DNA of 64,000 bases from Paraprevotella clara YIT 11840 (GCF_000233955.1 NZ_JH376618.1:112315-176314), one strand, 5' to 3'; counted from the first letter of the stretch, positions 10,284-19,488 are shown. The notes: generated by a model from the sequence alone, not told the origin. Translations and numbers: made by a program.

Positions 10284-11489
10284 ATGGAACGAATTATCAA
10301 TCATTTTACAGACGACGACCTGTATAAGTTCACCATGTGCTGCGCGGTCATCGACAATTTTCCCCGTGCTCAGGTGAAGTACCGGTTTACCGACCGGGAC
10401 CATACCGTCTATCCGCCGGGTTTTGCCGACGAGTTGCAAAAACAAATCATTCTGTTGGAGGACGTGGTCATTACGGACGAGGAAATCGCGTTCATGAAAC
10501 GGCGGTGCAGCTACATTCCCGGTTGGTTCTACACCTACTTGAAAGGCTACCGTTTCTGTCGCGAATGGGTGACAGTACGGCAGGATGAAGAGGGGCATCT
10601 GTCCGTGGAGTTCGAAGGGAGTTGGGCCGATACCATCCTATTGGAAGTGAAAGTGCTGGCCATCATTTCCGAGCTTTATTACAGGATGACGGGCGAAGAC
10701 AGCCGTTTCGATTATGAGGATTATTACCGGAAGACCTACCGGAAAGCCGTCCGCTTGTTGGAAGCCGGTTGCGTGTTCAGCGATTTCGGGACGCGCCGCC
10801 GCGTCTCTTTCGAGGCGGAAGAGACGGTGGTCCGGGCGATGCGAGACTGTTACCGGAGCCGGGAGTGGAGCGGTAAGTTTGTCGGGACCAGCAATGTCTA
10901 TCTGGCGATGAAGTACGACCTGATTCCCGTCGGCACGATGGCACACGAGTTTGTCTGTGCCATAGGAGGAATGTACGGTCCCCAGATGGCCAACCATATT
11001 GCCATGAACTCGTGGCGCAACACGTTCCGCGGAGCTTTGGGCACATATCTCTACGACAGTTTCGGCTGGGACATCTTCAGCCTGAATTTCTCGGAGGACT
11101 TTGCCAACCTGTTCAAAGGTCTTCGCGTGGACAGCGGCGACAACCGCGCGGAACTGCAAAGGATTGTGGAGAAATACCGTTCGTTAGGCATCGACCCCCG
11201 CACGAAGCAAGTCATATTCAGCAATGCGCTCGACACGGACCGTGCGATAGAGATACAACGTTACGCCCGGGAGTATTGCCAACCTTCTTTCGGGATAGGC
11301 ACGCACTTCACAAATGATTTCGAGGGCGTGAAGCCCATGAACATCGTCATCAAACTGGTGGCCGTGAAAATCACGGAGTCATGGACTTTCTACAACGATA
11401 CTTGTAAGTTGAGCGAAGACGACGGCAAGCATACAGGTAAGCCCGAAGTGATTCGCCGTTTCATGGAAGCGTTGAATATGAAAGGATAA
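10284..11489 (+). CDS. pncB: Nicotinate phosphoribosyltransferase
   Basis: Encodes 401 residues, the usual length of the E. coli-type enzyme. It makes nicotinate mononucleotide from nicotinate and PRPP in the NAD salvage pathway in the cytoplasm. Family features include the N-terminal TDDDLYKFTMCCAV, the central FGTRRRVSFE, FVGTSNVYLA with GTMAHEF (around the autophosphorylated His), and the C-terminal GIGTHFTND and IVIKLV segments. It probably forms a unit with the lipoprotein gene upstream. Confidence 0.95.
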   Translation: MERIINHFTDDDLYKFTMCCAVIDNFPRAQVKYRFTDRDHTVYPPGFADELQKQIILLEDVVITDEEIAFMKRRCSYIPGWFYTYLKGYRFCREWVTVRQDEEGHLSVEFEGSWADTILLEVKVLAIISELYYRMTGEDSRFDYEDYYRKTYRKAVRLLEAGCVFSDFGTRRRVSFEAEETVVRAMRDCYRSREWSGKFVGTSNVYLAMKYDLIPVGTMAHEFVCAIGGMYGPQMANHIAMNSWRNTFRGALGTYLYDSFGWDIFSLNFSEDFANLFKGLRVDSGDNRAELQRIVEKYRSLGIDPRTKQVIFSNALDTDRAIEIQRYAREYCQPSFGIGTHFTNDFEGVKPMNIVIKLVAVKITESWTFYNDTCKLSEDDGKHTGKPEVIRRFMEALNMKG

Positions 11490-11557
11490 AAGGAGGGCGG
11501 ACGACAAAAACTTCAAAATTTTGTCCGTTCTTTATGGAATTGGTCCTTAAAAAAGAT

Positions 11558-11565
11558 TAACTTTG
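11558..11565 (+). promoter_or_regulatory. Possible -7 box upstream of structured RNA copy A
   Basis: TAACTTTG matches the Bacteroides -7 consensus, but no TTTG lies 19-21 nt upstream. If used, transcription would start near 11572 and the RNA element would be about 440 nt long. Confidence 0.4.
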
Positions 11566-11711
11566 CATTGGGTTCCCGGTGATTCTTGCTGTGCCGTGAT
11601 GTCCGGTAGCGACCGGTAGGCCGATCCAAGCAAGGCGACCTGCGCCGATACGAACAGGAACATCTGTCCTTTGCGGCAGAGGGGAATGGGAGTGGACGAG
11701 GAGGGAGAGGT

Positions 11712-12012
11712 GAACCGCTATAAATAAGAAGGCGTTTATCATGCGCTGGTTCTTGACGCTTCGAATCTCGCAAATTCAAAATTGTAGTCATGAACTATGC
11801 AACGGTAGATGCCCATGGGATGTTTTTATAAATATCCCCGAGGGATTGTTTTGTCCATTTGCCCCTATGGGCAGAAGGAAGGAGGCAAATCCCAAGGGAG
11901 ATTATATAAACTCATCGGCGTGGGTTCTGCGTTGCTCGTTCTACTACAATGGGCAATGCGAGAGCCTCGAAGCATGGGACGGGTGACGGGTACAGATCTC
12001 CACGCTTTTTTG
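11712..12012 (+). ncRNA. Structured RNA element, copy A
   Basis: This segment shares ordered blocks with 32851-33131: AAGAAGGCGTTTA, TTGACGCTT, GAATCTCGCAA, GCAACGGTAGATGCCC, CATCGGCGTGGG, CTGCGTTGCTCGTTC, GGGCAATGCGAGAGCCT, GGTACAGA and CGCTTTTTT. Pairing supports RNA structure. The closing stem GCGTGGG (11918-11924) with TCCACGC (11999-12005) keeps all pairs although its 3' arm differs from copy B. The inner stem 11931-11941 with 11977-11987 differs from B at four positions and stays paired through G-U. A long hairpin at about 11825-11911 is unrelated in sequence to that of copy B but occupies the same place. It ends in a T run (12006-12011), 78 nt before the large secreted-protein gene. 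It may be a free small RNA or a leader. I cannot name an Rfam family. Confidence 0.7.
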
Positions 12013-12089
12013 TTATAGTTTTCCATCAAGAGTATCATCATGCCGATGCTGGGAGGTCGATAGGCACATTGTTGTTTTAAAGAGACTTT

Positions 12090-15000
12090 ATGAAGAAACG
12101 ACTATTATTGGTGACCATGGGGGCGGCTTCGTTCCTCCAGTCCCCAGCGCAGCAGTTGCTGCCGGAGAACCCTGTCCCGCTGGAGCGTATAGGCATTCCC
12201 GACTATTCTTCGTTTTATGATGCTGACAGGGACGGAGTGAAAGAATATTATTACGACTTGGGGCATGAATCCATGAGACGCTACCATTGGAAAGCTCCCG
12301 GCTGCTATGGAGCGTATGTGCCGATTGCAATTCCGGATGTCGCCCACTTTGGCAACGGGCAGTATGGCATGTTGTTGCATGCAAATAATGACGGCATCCC
12401 GGACTTTTCAGGTTTTGTGTTTTCTGATGCTTGGGTTACTCCCATTGCCATAAGTGAAACCGATGGGACCTACCGTCTGATGAATCAAGCCAATTCTGCT
12501 TATCCGCTGGATGTGAACCACGACGGATTGCCGGACTTGTTCGCGTTCAACAATACGGACTGGGACATCCTCTATCAAAATCCCGACGGGACGTTTACCG
12601 CCACGCGCATCGATACCCTTTCGCGTACGCAGGCCGATTCGTTGGTGGCCCGTAAGGCGGAAGAGGCTGACGGGAAGTTCGACACCGGTGGCCTGCCGTC
12701 GTTGCGTGACGGCATGTTTGTGGGCGGCGGCCATGTGACGGACGAAAGCTACAAATTCACTCAGGCAATCGACGTGAACCGCGACGGCTATATGGATTTG
12801 GTGGGGCCGCGTACGATTTTTTACAACATGGGCGACAACCGTTTCGTGGCCTCCCGGCAACCGGGCGAGCTGACCGTGAAGGACTTGAACGGCGATGGCA
12901 TTCCCGACTACATCTATAATGATACGGAAGGCAAGCGTGTGTACACCCGTACCTACTTGGGCGGTGACCGTTTCGAGGAACAGACCTTGGTGAAGGATTT
13001 GGACGTGACGGACATCCATTGCTACGACTTCGACAAGGACGGTGACGTGGACATTCTGCTCACGTTCGACTATCTGTATTCTTCCTCTTTCTCTTTCCTG
13101 CTTTTTGCCGAGAACACGGGTGGCGGGCATTTTACCCTTCACGAGTATTCCTTTGCCTCCAAATGGGCGTTCGGTGCTTGTCTCGATGTGGACAATGATG
13201 GCTTTATGGAACTTTTGGCCGGTAAGCAGGGATTGTATTATGGTGGTGAAGAAAGGTCGGGTTCGGTAGAGGGTTTATATTTGTTCCGCTTGGACAACAT
13301 GAAAAATGTAGAAGAACCGAATGATATACTGGTGGCCGGTACTTTTGGTTATGACCGTAGTGGTAGCAGTGCAACCGACTGGAAAGAAACCGTCATCAGC
13401 GGATTGAGCGAAAATGTCATATTGGCAGATATAGACAATGATGGTTATCTGGACATCTTGGCTGATACGTCGCGCCTCTTCGGAAATCATTATGAACCGA
13501 ATGAGGTTGTAGGGTATTGGGCCACCAAAGACTTACCCCTTTTGCAGGGCATCCCGGCCAACGAAGCCCCGCAACGCATGTCTGCCCCTTCAGTAAACCT
13601 CGACCGCAAGAGCGGCAAACTGAAGATTGCTTGGCAGCAGGGAAAAGACAAGGAGACTTCTACCGTGGATTTGACCTATGCCCTCCGCATCGGCAGTGCG
13701 CCCGGTAAGGACGACATCTATTTCTCGGGGGCGAATGCCGACGGCAGCCGCCGCGATTTCCGTCCCGGCAACATGGGAGCAAATCTGGATGCCACGTTGG
13801 ATGTGAGCCGTTGGAAGCAGGGGACGTATTACATTGCCATACAGACGGTGGATCCGATGGGCAAAGGCTCGGCGTGGTCGGACGAGGTGGTGTACAGGCA
13901 CGACCTCGTACAAGCAGCGTTCACGGTGTCGGATGATGAGTTGGCAGCGGCAGACACGTTGGTACTGACGGCAGCTTCCCGTGCCGACGGGTTGGACTAC
14001 GCTTGGGATTTCGACGGAGGAAAAGCCATAAAGGCCTCGGCTGACAGCGCACAGGTATGGCTGACGTTCAGCGTGCCCGGCGAGAAGCATCTCCGCCTGA
14101 CGGTGACGAATCCGGCGGATGGCACGGAGGATATACGCGAAAAGGTAGTGACGGTGCAGCGTGTTTCATTCGAGCGTCGCGAAGCTGCGGCTTTCGGGTT
14201 CACCGAATCTCGACATTTCTGGGATATGGATGGGGATGGTGTGTTGGATGTGATAGACAAAAACGGCTTTTATGTGCACGACGGTGCGGGGCGTTATGAG
14301 AAATTGGGCACGATATTCAACTCCAATTTGCAGATACCCTATAGGGGAGATGGATTGCCTCCTTTCCTCGACTTCGACATGGATGGGGATGCTGACATCG
14401 TGTTAAAGAGCAATAAGGGCAACCTGATACTCAATAACGGGAACAACTCGTTCGAAGCGCAGGAAAGCAGCTCTTGGTTTTGTGTCAATTCCGGATACAC
14501 AAGCGAAGTGATGCCGGACTTGAACAACGACGGCTTCAATGAATTGTATTACGATTCCAATGCTTATGGTGAATTCGACGGGATTTGTGTGAATACGGGA
14601 GATAACGTCCGTTTTGAACAGTTCCAATTTCCCAAAACCGGGGATGAGTACAATTTTAGCTTCAATTACCAAAAAGGTTTGATGTATGATATTAACAGGG
14701 ACGGTTACCCTGACTTTTATTCTCAAAATGCATCGAGAGTCATCGACAATGCCTGGTACAGATGCGAGGCTATTGCCATCAACCAAGGCGGGATGGATTT
14801 CACTTATCATATAGTTTCCATAGACGACGGCAGTGATAACCCTTACCGCATCTTCTTGGAAGACATGGACAGCGATGGCATGCCGGACAAGGTGATGGTA
14901 TATGGCAATAGAAGTATGATGGATAGGATTGTGGTATGTTTCGGAAACAAGGATTACACTTTCTCCTCGCCGGTCGAGTATGTTTTCGGGAATGCCCACA

Positions 15001-17525
15001 GCACCCGTTATGCCGTGAATGTGCTCCAAATAGCCGATTTCGACAACAACGGCTGTCCGGACATCTTGGTGTACTATGATTTTTATGAAGCGGACGTGAA
15101 CAAGACGGAATACGCCATACTTTATATGGAACGCGACCGATCGGGACGGGTGGAAGTGTTGCATAATCAGGAGTTTGGGTATATAGATGGCATGGCCGAC
15201 GTAGACCACGACGGTGTTCCTGATTTTTATTATGGATGGAATGACGGGCCAACTATGCTCCGCACCGGCATCGAGAACACCGCTCCCGAAGCTCCGACCC
15301 ACGTACGAGCCACCCAGGAAGGCCTCGGCATATTGTTGGAATGGGATGATGCTTACGACAAGGAAACCCCGTCCATGCAGATGCGCTACAATGTGAGCGT
15401 AAAGAAGAAAGGGGCAGAAGGCGAAGGCGCTTATATCATCTCACCGCTGAACGGCGGAAACGGCAAGGCAGCGGTCATCCCCGGGGCATATTACCAGAAA
15501 GCCACGCGCAAGATGATTCCCATCGAGCGGTTCGAGGCCGGACAGGAATATGAGGTGCAGGTACAGGCCATAGACCTGTGGGATGCCCATTCGCCCATGT
15601 CGGAGACCTATTCCTTTAAGGTGAGCGAGCAATTCATCGCCGGACCTACGGTGACGGCACCGCGCAAGGCTGTGGCTTTGACGTATAATGTGCCCGATGC
15701 CGCTTTGCAGACCGCCGAGTGGGACTGGGACGGCGGGACGCTTCTCGGTCAGGAAGGGAAACGGTTTGAAGTGGCATGGAATGAGCCGGGGCTGAAAACC
15801 GTGACCGTCCGCACGGCAGATGGCGAAACGGCTACCAAAAATGTGATGGTGCGCGACATCGACCTTTCGTTCGACTTCCCCGCCGAAGGACTGGCCGGGA
15901 CGGAGATTACCTTCACGCTTCCTGAAGCCTTTGCACAGGCTTCCCGCGAGGACATCGACGTGAAGCTGTCGGACGAACGTATCGAGATGCTGCTCCGCGT
16001 AGGGAGCCGGGAAGCCAAGGCGGTGTTCCCCGATGCCGGTGATTATTCCTTCCGCTTGTCGGTGCGCGATTCCGTGTGCGGCGTGGTGGAATCGGAAGAG
16101 AAGCACATCCGCATCGTGGGCGAAGTGCCTGTGCCCGTTATCCGTTTGGTAGGCATTGATGCGGCTACCGGCAAGAACAAAGTGACGTGGGACATGCCCG
16201 GCATGCCGGATTTCGTCACTACCGTGAATATATATAAGGAGAGCGGACGCTACAATGCCTTTGACTGCATTGCGCAGGTGGCTCCCGGAGCGGGCGAGTT
16301 CGTAGACACGTCCTCCAATCCCTCTGTCTCGTCCGACCGCTATTGCATCAAGTTGGGCACGACGTTCGGTGTGGAAAGTCCGGCCAGCCGTGTGCACAGC
16401 GGTACGCACCTGATGCTGAACAAAGGAGTGGGCGGTGCCGTCAACCTGATATGGAACGCCTACGAGGGTGGCATTGTGGACAGTTACCGCGTCTTGCGCG
16501 GAACGTCTGCCGACCGTCTGGAACTGTTGGCCGAGGTGTCGGGTGCCCATACGGCCTACACCGACCTGAACGCCGGGGACGGGACGTATTTCTACGCCTT
16601 GGAGTATGACGAGACCTATTCCGACGAATGGCAACCGATGACGAGGACATCCAAGGAGAGGTCGTCCGGAAGCGGTCGCTCCAATGTGGTATGCACGGAC
16701 GGGGCATGGACAGTGGTACCTGCCGAACAGTTGAACGTGCTGGCCATAGAGAAGGAACTCGTGCTGACACCTTCACGGCCCACGTTGCATTTGCAGGCCG
16801 AAATCCTGCCGGCCATGGCGGACATCCGTACGGTGAACTGGCAGATTCTGGAAGGCGGCGAACTGGCTTCGCTGACTCAAAACGGTGTGTTGACGGCCCG
16901 GGGAAAGGAGAACGGTGAAATCGTGGTATGCGCCACGACCGTGGACGGAACAGGCATCGAGGCCCGTGTGACCGTCGTGAAAAAGGATTTCGGCATCCTG
17001 CCGCAGTCGGTCACAGTGACCACGGTGGAAGGTACGACGCAGTTGACTCCCCTCACTGGGCGGTTGCACTTGCAGGCATCCGTGCAACCCGCGAATGCCT
17101 CCCAACTCGTAGCATGGAGCGTGGTACAGGGAGCCGGTCTGGCCACCTTGGATGAAGACGGCATCCTGACCCCGACCGAAACGGGCAACGGAGACATCGT
17201 GGTGCGTGCTACCTCTTTGGAGGACACTTCCGTGTACGGCGAGTTGACCCTCCATAAGGAAGGTTTCTCCGGTGATGGAGTAGAGGGAGTGAATGCCGGA
17301 CAGATGTCGGTGCACCGCGTCGGCGACGACCTGTGGATTGAAGGTCTGCCTGAGGACAGCGAATGCGGTTTAAGCATCGTGGATCCCTCCGGACGCGTGC
17401 TTTCCACGGAATACCGGCGCGAGGGACATTCGGGCAGAATCTCTTTGGCGCGTCTGGCTTCCGGCACCTATCTGCTTCAGGTGGTTACCGGTGAAGGCAA
17501 ACAAGCGTTCCGTTTCTTCAAGTAG
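12090..17525 (+). CDS. Large secreted FG-GAP/VCBS, PKD and Ig-like repeat protein with sorting-like C-terminus
   Basis: Encodes 1811 residues with an N-terminal signal peptide (residues 1 to about 20). Two blocks of FG-GAP/VCBS-type calcium-binding repeats are visible by their DxDxDG core: about residues 40-470 (DADRDG, DVNHDG, DVNRDG, DLNGDG, DFDKDG, DVDNDG, DIDNDG) and about 700-1060 (DMDGDG, DFDMDG, DLNNDG, DINRDG, DMDSDG, DVDHDG). Between and after them lie fibronectin III-like and PKD-like modules (for example LDYAWDFDGG), then two Ig-like Big_2 repeats near residues 1545-1725. The end (GTYLLQV..GKQAFRFFK) resembles a type IX secretion sorting domain, so cell-surface or extracellular location is inferred. 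No catalytic domain is seen; adhesion or glycan binding is plausible. It lies 78 nt after structured RNA copy A. Confidence 0.88.
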   Translation: MKKRLLLVTMGAASFLQSPAQQLLPENPVPLERIGIPDYSSFYDADRDGVKEYYYDLGHESMRRYHWKAPGCYGAYVPIAIPDVAHFGNGQYGMLLHANNDGIPDFSGFVFSDAWVTPIAISETDGTYRLMNQANSAYPLDVNHDGLPDLFAFNNTDWDILYQNPDGTFTATRIDTLSRTQADSLVARKAEEADGKFDTGGLPSLRDGMFVGGGHVTDESYKFTQAIDVNRDGYMDLVGPRTIFYNMGDNRFVASRQPGELTVKDLNGDGIPDYIYNDTEGKRVYTRTYLGGDRFEEQTLVKDLDVTDIHCYDFDKDGDVDILLTFDYLYSSSFSFLLFAENTGGGHFTLHEYSFASKWAFGACLDVDNDGFMELLAGKQGLYYGGEERSGSVEGLYLFRLDNMKNVEEPNDILVAGTFGYDRSGSSATDWKETVISGLSENVILADIDNDGYLDILADTSRLFGNHYEPNEVVGYWATKDLPLLQGIPANEAPQRMSAPSVNLDRKSGKLKIAWQQGKDKETSTVDLTYALRIGSAPGKDDIYFSGANADGSRRDFRPGNMGANLDATLDVSRWKQGTYYIAIQTVDPMGKGSAWSDEVVYRHDLVQAAFTVSDDELAAADTLVLTAASRADGLDYAWDFDGGKAIKASADSAQVWLTFSVPGEKHLRLTVTNPADGTEDIREKVVTVQRVSFERREAAAFGFTESRHFWDMDGDGVLDVIDKNGFYVHDGAGRYEKLGTIFNSNLQIPYRGDGLPPFLDFDMDGDADIVLKSNKGNLILNNGNNSFEAQESSSWFCVNSGYTSEVMPDLNNDGFNELYYDSNAYGEFDGICVNTGDNVRFEQFQFPKTGDEYNFSFNYQKGLMYDINRDGYPDFYSQNASRVIDNAWYRCEAIAINQGGMDFTYHIVSIDDGSDNPYRIFLEDMDSDGMPDKVMVYGNRSMMDRIVVCFGNKDYTFSSPVEYVFGNAHSTRYAVNVLQIADFDNNGCPDILVYYDFYEADVNKTEYAILYMERDRSGRVEVLHNQEFGYIDGMADVDHDGVPDFYYGWNDGPTMLRTGIENTAPEAPTHVRATQEGLGILLEWDDAYDKETPSMQMRYNVSVKKKGAEGEGAYIISPLNGGNGKAAVIPGAYYQKATRKMIPIERFEAGQEYEVQVQAIDLWDAHSPMSETYSFKVSEQFIAGPTVTAPRKAVALTYNVPDAALQTAEWDWDGGTLLGQEGKRFEVAWNEPGLKTVTVRTADGETATKNVMVRDIDLSFDFPAEGLAGTEITFTLPEAFAQASREDIDVKLSDERIEMLLRVGSREAKAVFPDAGDYSFRLSVRDSVCGVVESEEKHIRIVGEVPVPVIRLVGIDAATGKNKVTWDMPGMPDFVTTVNIYKESGRYNAFDCIAQVAPGAGEFVDTSSNPSVSSDRYCIKLGTTFGVESPASRVHSGTHLMLNKGVGGAVNLIWNAYEGGIVDSYRVLRGTSADRLELLAEVSGAHTAYTDLNAGDGTYFYALEYDETYSDEWQPMTRTSKERSSGSGRSNVVCTDGAWTVVPAEQLNVLAIEKELVLTPSRPTLHLQAEILPAMADIRTVNWQILEGGELASLTQNGVLTARGKENGEIVVCATTVDGTGIEARVTVVKKDFGILPQSVTVTTVEGTTQLTPLTGRLHLQASVQPANASQLVAWSVVQGAGLATLDEDGILTPTETGNGDIVVRATSLEDTSVYGELTLHKEGFSGDGVEGVNAGQMSVHRVGDDLWIEGLPEDSECGLSIVDPSGRVLSTEYRREGHSGRISLARLASGTYLLQVVTGEGKQAFRFFK

Positions 17526-17546
17526 GCCGGAACGTACATCATAAGG

Positions 17547-17600
17547 AAACGCCCCGGGCATTCGGTTGTGGCCGTAATGTCCGGGGCGTTTGGTGTTTTT
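17547..17600 (+). terminator. Terminator of the FG-GAP protein gene
   Basis: A 16-nt stem arm (aaacgccccgggcatt, 17547-17562) pairs with aatgtccggggcgttt (17576-17591), with a T-rich stretch soon after. Confidence 0.8.
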
Positions 17601-17666
17601 CAGAGTCCAAGAAGGTGGGTTTGTAAATATCGTGTACTTCTAAAAAGGTTGGCTTTCATCGGCGGA

Positions 17667-17732
17667 TTTTTCTGCGCCAAATGATTTTTCAATCTCAGGC
17701 AAGCGATTTTTCGTTCTGCGCCAAATGATTTT
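17667..17732. repeat. Intergenic palindromic repeat, locus 2
   Basis: Two copies of TCTGCGCCAAATGATTTT (from 17671 and 17715) flank an AATCTCAGGCAAGCGATTTTTC core. The unit is the reverse complement of the locus 1 boxes. The rest of 17601-17976 is AT-rich with no gene that I can support. Confidence 0.7.
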
Positions 17733-17976
17733 CGTTTCTCTTGAAGGTGAAAAACCGATAAGATGAACACGTGGAAATGAAGTGCTAAAAGTGGAATGAC
17801 TGCTTGGGGAATGCTGATTTATTTTATTGTTTTACAGAAGTTTATGCAGCGTTAGGATAAAACGGGCTGTTCTTTTCTTCCGAAAGGAAAGGCGGTACAT
17901 CACGTTTGTAAAGTTCGGAAATCGGGATGCGCAGGATGTCATATTTATTGAAAAAATGCCTTTATGACATTTTTCT

Positions 17977-18008
17977 TTTGGCCGGATGAAAAATAAGTCC
18001 TACCTTTG
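17977..18008 (+). promoter_or_regulatory. Promoter of the MATE leader transcript
   Basis: TTTG (17977-17980), exactly 20 nt, then TACCTTTG (18001-18008): a perfect Bacteroides-type promoter. Start of transcription is expected near 18015, giving a leader of about 127 nt. Confidence 0.85.
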
Positions 18009-18040
18009 CAGCCGAAATAATATTCGTAATGTTTTGTAAT

Positions 18041-18112
18041 CCTCATCGGAGGGCAACAATGAAATGCCGGATAAGATGACTGGGTAAAACCAATCAACTT
18101 ATCCGGCATTTT
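18041..18112 (+). promoter_or_regulatory. Candidate leader-peptide attenuator of the MATE pump gene
   Basis: The leader holds three parts. CCTC (18041-18044) can pair with GAGG (18049-18052) and mask a strong Shine-Dalgarno site (GGAGGG, 18048-18053). A six-codon ORF follows at 18059-18079. A perfect 14-bp hairpin has its 5' arm at 18062-18075, inside that ORF, and its 3' arm at 18098-18111, ending in TTTT. A ribosome held on the short ORF would block the 5' arm and prevent the hairpin. The T run is weak for a terminator, so the exact step controlled is uncertain. Confidence 0.55.
18059..18079 (+). CDS. Six-codon leader peptide (MKCRIR)
   Basis: ATG at 18059 follows GGAGGG with a 5-nt spacer and the ORF stops with TGA at 18077-18079. 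Such a strong Shine-Dalgarno site is unusual in Bacteroidetes, whose genes mostly lack one. The peptide contains K-C-R and R-I-R, both of the basic-X-basic form known to arrest macrolide-bound ribosomes in erm-type leader peptides. Its codons 2-6 are the 5' arm of the downstream hairpin. Translation is inferred from sequence only. Confidence 0.5.
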   Translation: MKCRIR

Positions 18113-18141
18113 ATGTGTGGTAAAATAAAAAAGACGTAGAA

Positions 18142-19488
18142 ATGAAAGAATTGGATTTGACACAAGGGAGCGTGCCGAAGGTTCTGCTACATTTTGCAGT
18201 CCCGTTTTTATTGGCCAATGTGCTTCAGGCACTCTACGGAGGAGCCGACTTGTTTGTGGTGGGGCAGTATGACGATGCTGCGAGTGTGGCCGCCGTGGCC
18301 ATCGGAAGTCAGGTGATGCAGACTGTGACGGGCGTCATTCTCGGGCTTACCACGGGGACGACCGTGTTGATTGCTATCGCCACGGGAGCGAAAGATTACC
18401 GGAAAACGGCGTCCATTATCGGAACCTCCATCGGGCTGTTTGCCGCAGTCGGTGCGGTACTGACCTTTCTGATGGTAGCTTTTCATAGCCGGACGGTGCA
18501 GTTGATGCACACTCCGCCCGAGGCGTTGTCCGATACGGAAGCCTATCTGTGGATTTGTTCGTTGGGCATTCCTTTTATTATAGGATATAATGTCGTGTGC
18601 GGTATTTTGCGCGGACTGGGAGATTCGCGCACGCCGCTCTATTTCGTGGCGTTGGCTTGTGCGTTGAACATCGTGCTGGATTTCATTCTGGTGGGTGGCT
18701 GCCATCTGCGGGCGGCGGGAGCGGCCATAGCCACGGTCGCTTCGCAAGGGGTAAGCTTTGCTACGGCCTTGTGGTATCTGTACCGGAAAGGTTTCCATTT
18801 TGAGTTTACGCGTCGCGATATCCGTCTGGACGGACAGCTTTGCAGGCGTGTGCTGCTGCTGGGAGCACCTATCGCGTTGCAGGATTTGTTGGTCAATTTT
18901 TCCTTTTTGCTGATTACGGTCATTGTCAACGGTATGGGCGTGGTGGCTTCGGCGGCTTTGGGAGTCGTAGAGAAGCTGATAGTCTTTGCCATGTTGCCGC
19001 CGATGGCCATATCGTCGGCCGTGGCGGCCATGACGGCACAAAACTACGGTGCCGGGCTGCGTGTGCGCATGAACCGTTGCCTGTATGCGGGCATCGGCAT
19101 GGCGTTGGTCTTCGGCGTTTCGGTGTGCCTCTATTCACAATTCCTGCCGGACACGCTGACGGGTATCTTCACCCGCGACAGCGAGGTGGTGCAGATGGCT
19201 TCCGGCTATCTGCGGGGATACAGCATAGATTGCATCATGGTGAGTTTCGTGTTCTGCATCAATGCCTATTTCAGCGGGCAGGGCAATTCCGTGTTTCCCA
19301 TGGTACACAGCGTGATTTCCACCTTCCTCTTCCGCATACCTTTGTCTTACGGCTTCAGTCTGGTGAGTTCTTCTTCTTTGTTTCTCATGGGGTTTGCTCC
19401 TCCGTTGTCCACTTTGGTTTCGCTGATGATATGTATCGGGTATATGAGATACAAGAGAAAAAAGGAAATTATTCCGGTTTATGCGTAA
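18142..19488 (+). CDS. MATE-family multidrug/cation efflux transporter
   Basis: Encodes 448 residues, normal for MATE exporters, with about twelve hydrophobic segments in two repeated halves. Near the N-terminus are the typical GSVPKVLLHFAVPFLLANVL and GADLFVVGQY segments; the second half begins around LGAPIALQDLLVNFSFLL. MATE proteins export cationic drugs or metabolites in exchange for protons or sodium. The substrate cannot be read from sequence. The start follows AT-rich DNA without a Shine-Dalgarno site. Expression may depend on the leader-peptide hairpin at 18041-18112, which would point to a ribosome-targeting drug as inducer. Confidence 0.95.
   Translation: MKELDLTQGSVPKVLLHFAVPFLLANVLQALYGGADLFVVGQYDDAASVAAVAIGSQVMQTVTGVILGLTTGTTVLIAIATGAKDYRKTASIIGTSIGLFAAVGAVLTFLMVAFHSRTVQLMHTPPEALSDTEAYLWICSLGIPFIIGYNVVCGILRGLGDSRTPLYFVALACALNIVLDFILVGGCHLRAAGAAIATVASQGVSFATALWYLYRKGFHFEFTRRDIRLDGQLCRRVLLLGAPIALQDLLVNFSFLLITVIVNGMGVVASAALGVVEKLIVFAMLPPMAISSAVAAMTAQNYGAGLRVRMNRCLYAGIGMALVFGVSVCLYSQFLPDTLTGIFTRDSEVVQMASGYLRGYSIDCIMVSFVFCINAYFSGQGNSVFPMVHSVISTFLFRIPLSYGFSLVSSSSLFLMGFAPPLSTLVSLMICIGYMRYKRKKEIIPVYA

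Noticed and set aside
11490..12089. Short open frames in the gap after pncB
   Set aside because: They overlap the structured RNA, lack start signals and conflict with the pattern of pair-preserving changes between the two copies.
12408..17467. Several long minus-strand frames opposite the FG-GAP protein gene
   Set aside because: They mirror the biased codons of the real gene and have no promoter, start context or family features.
18041..18112. Known metabolite riboswitch before the MATE gene
   Set aside because: I could not match it to any class I remember (TPP, FMN, preQ1, guanidine, cobalamin, THF); a translated leader explains the features better.
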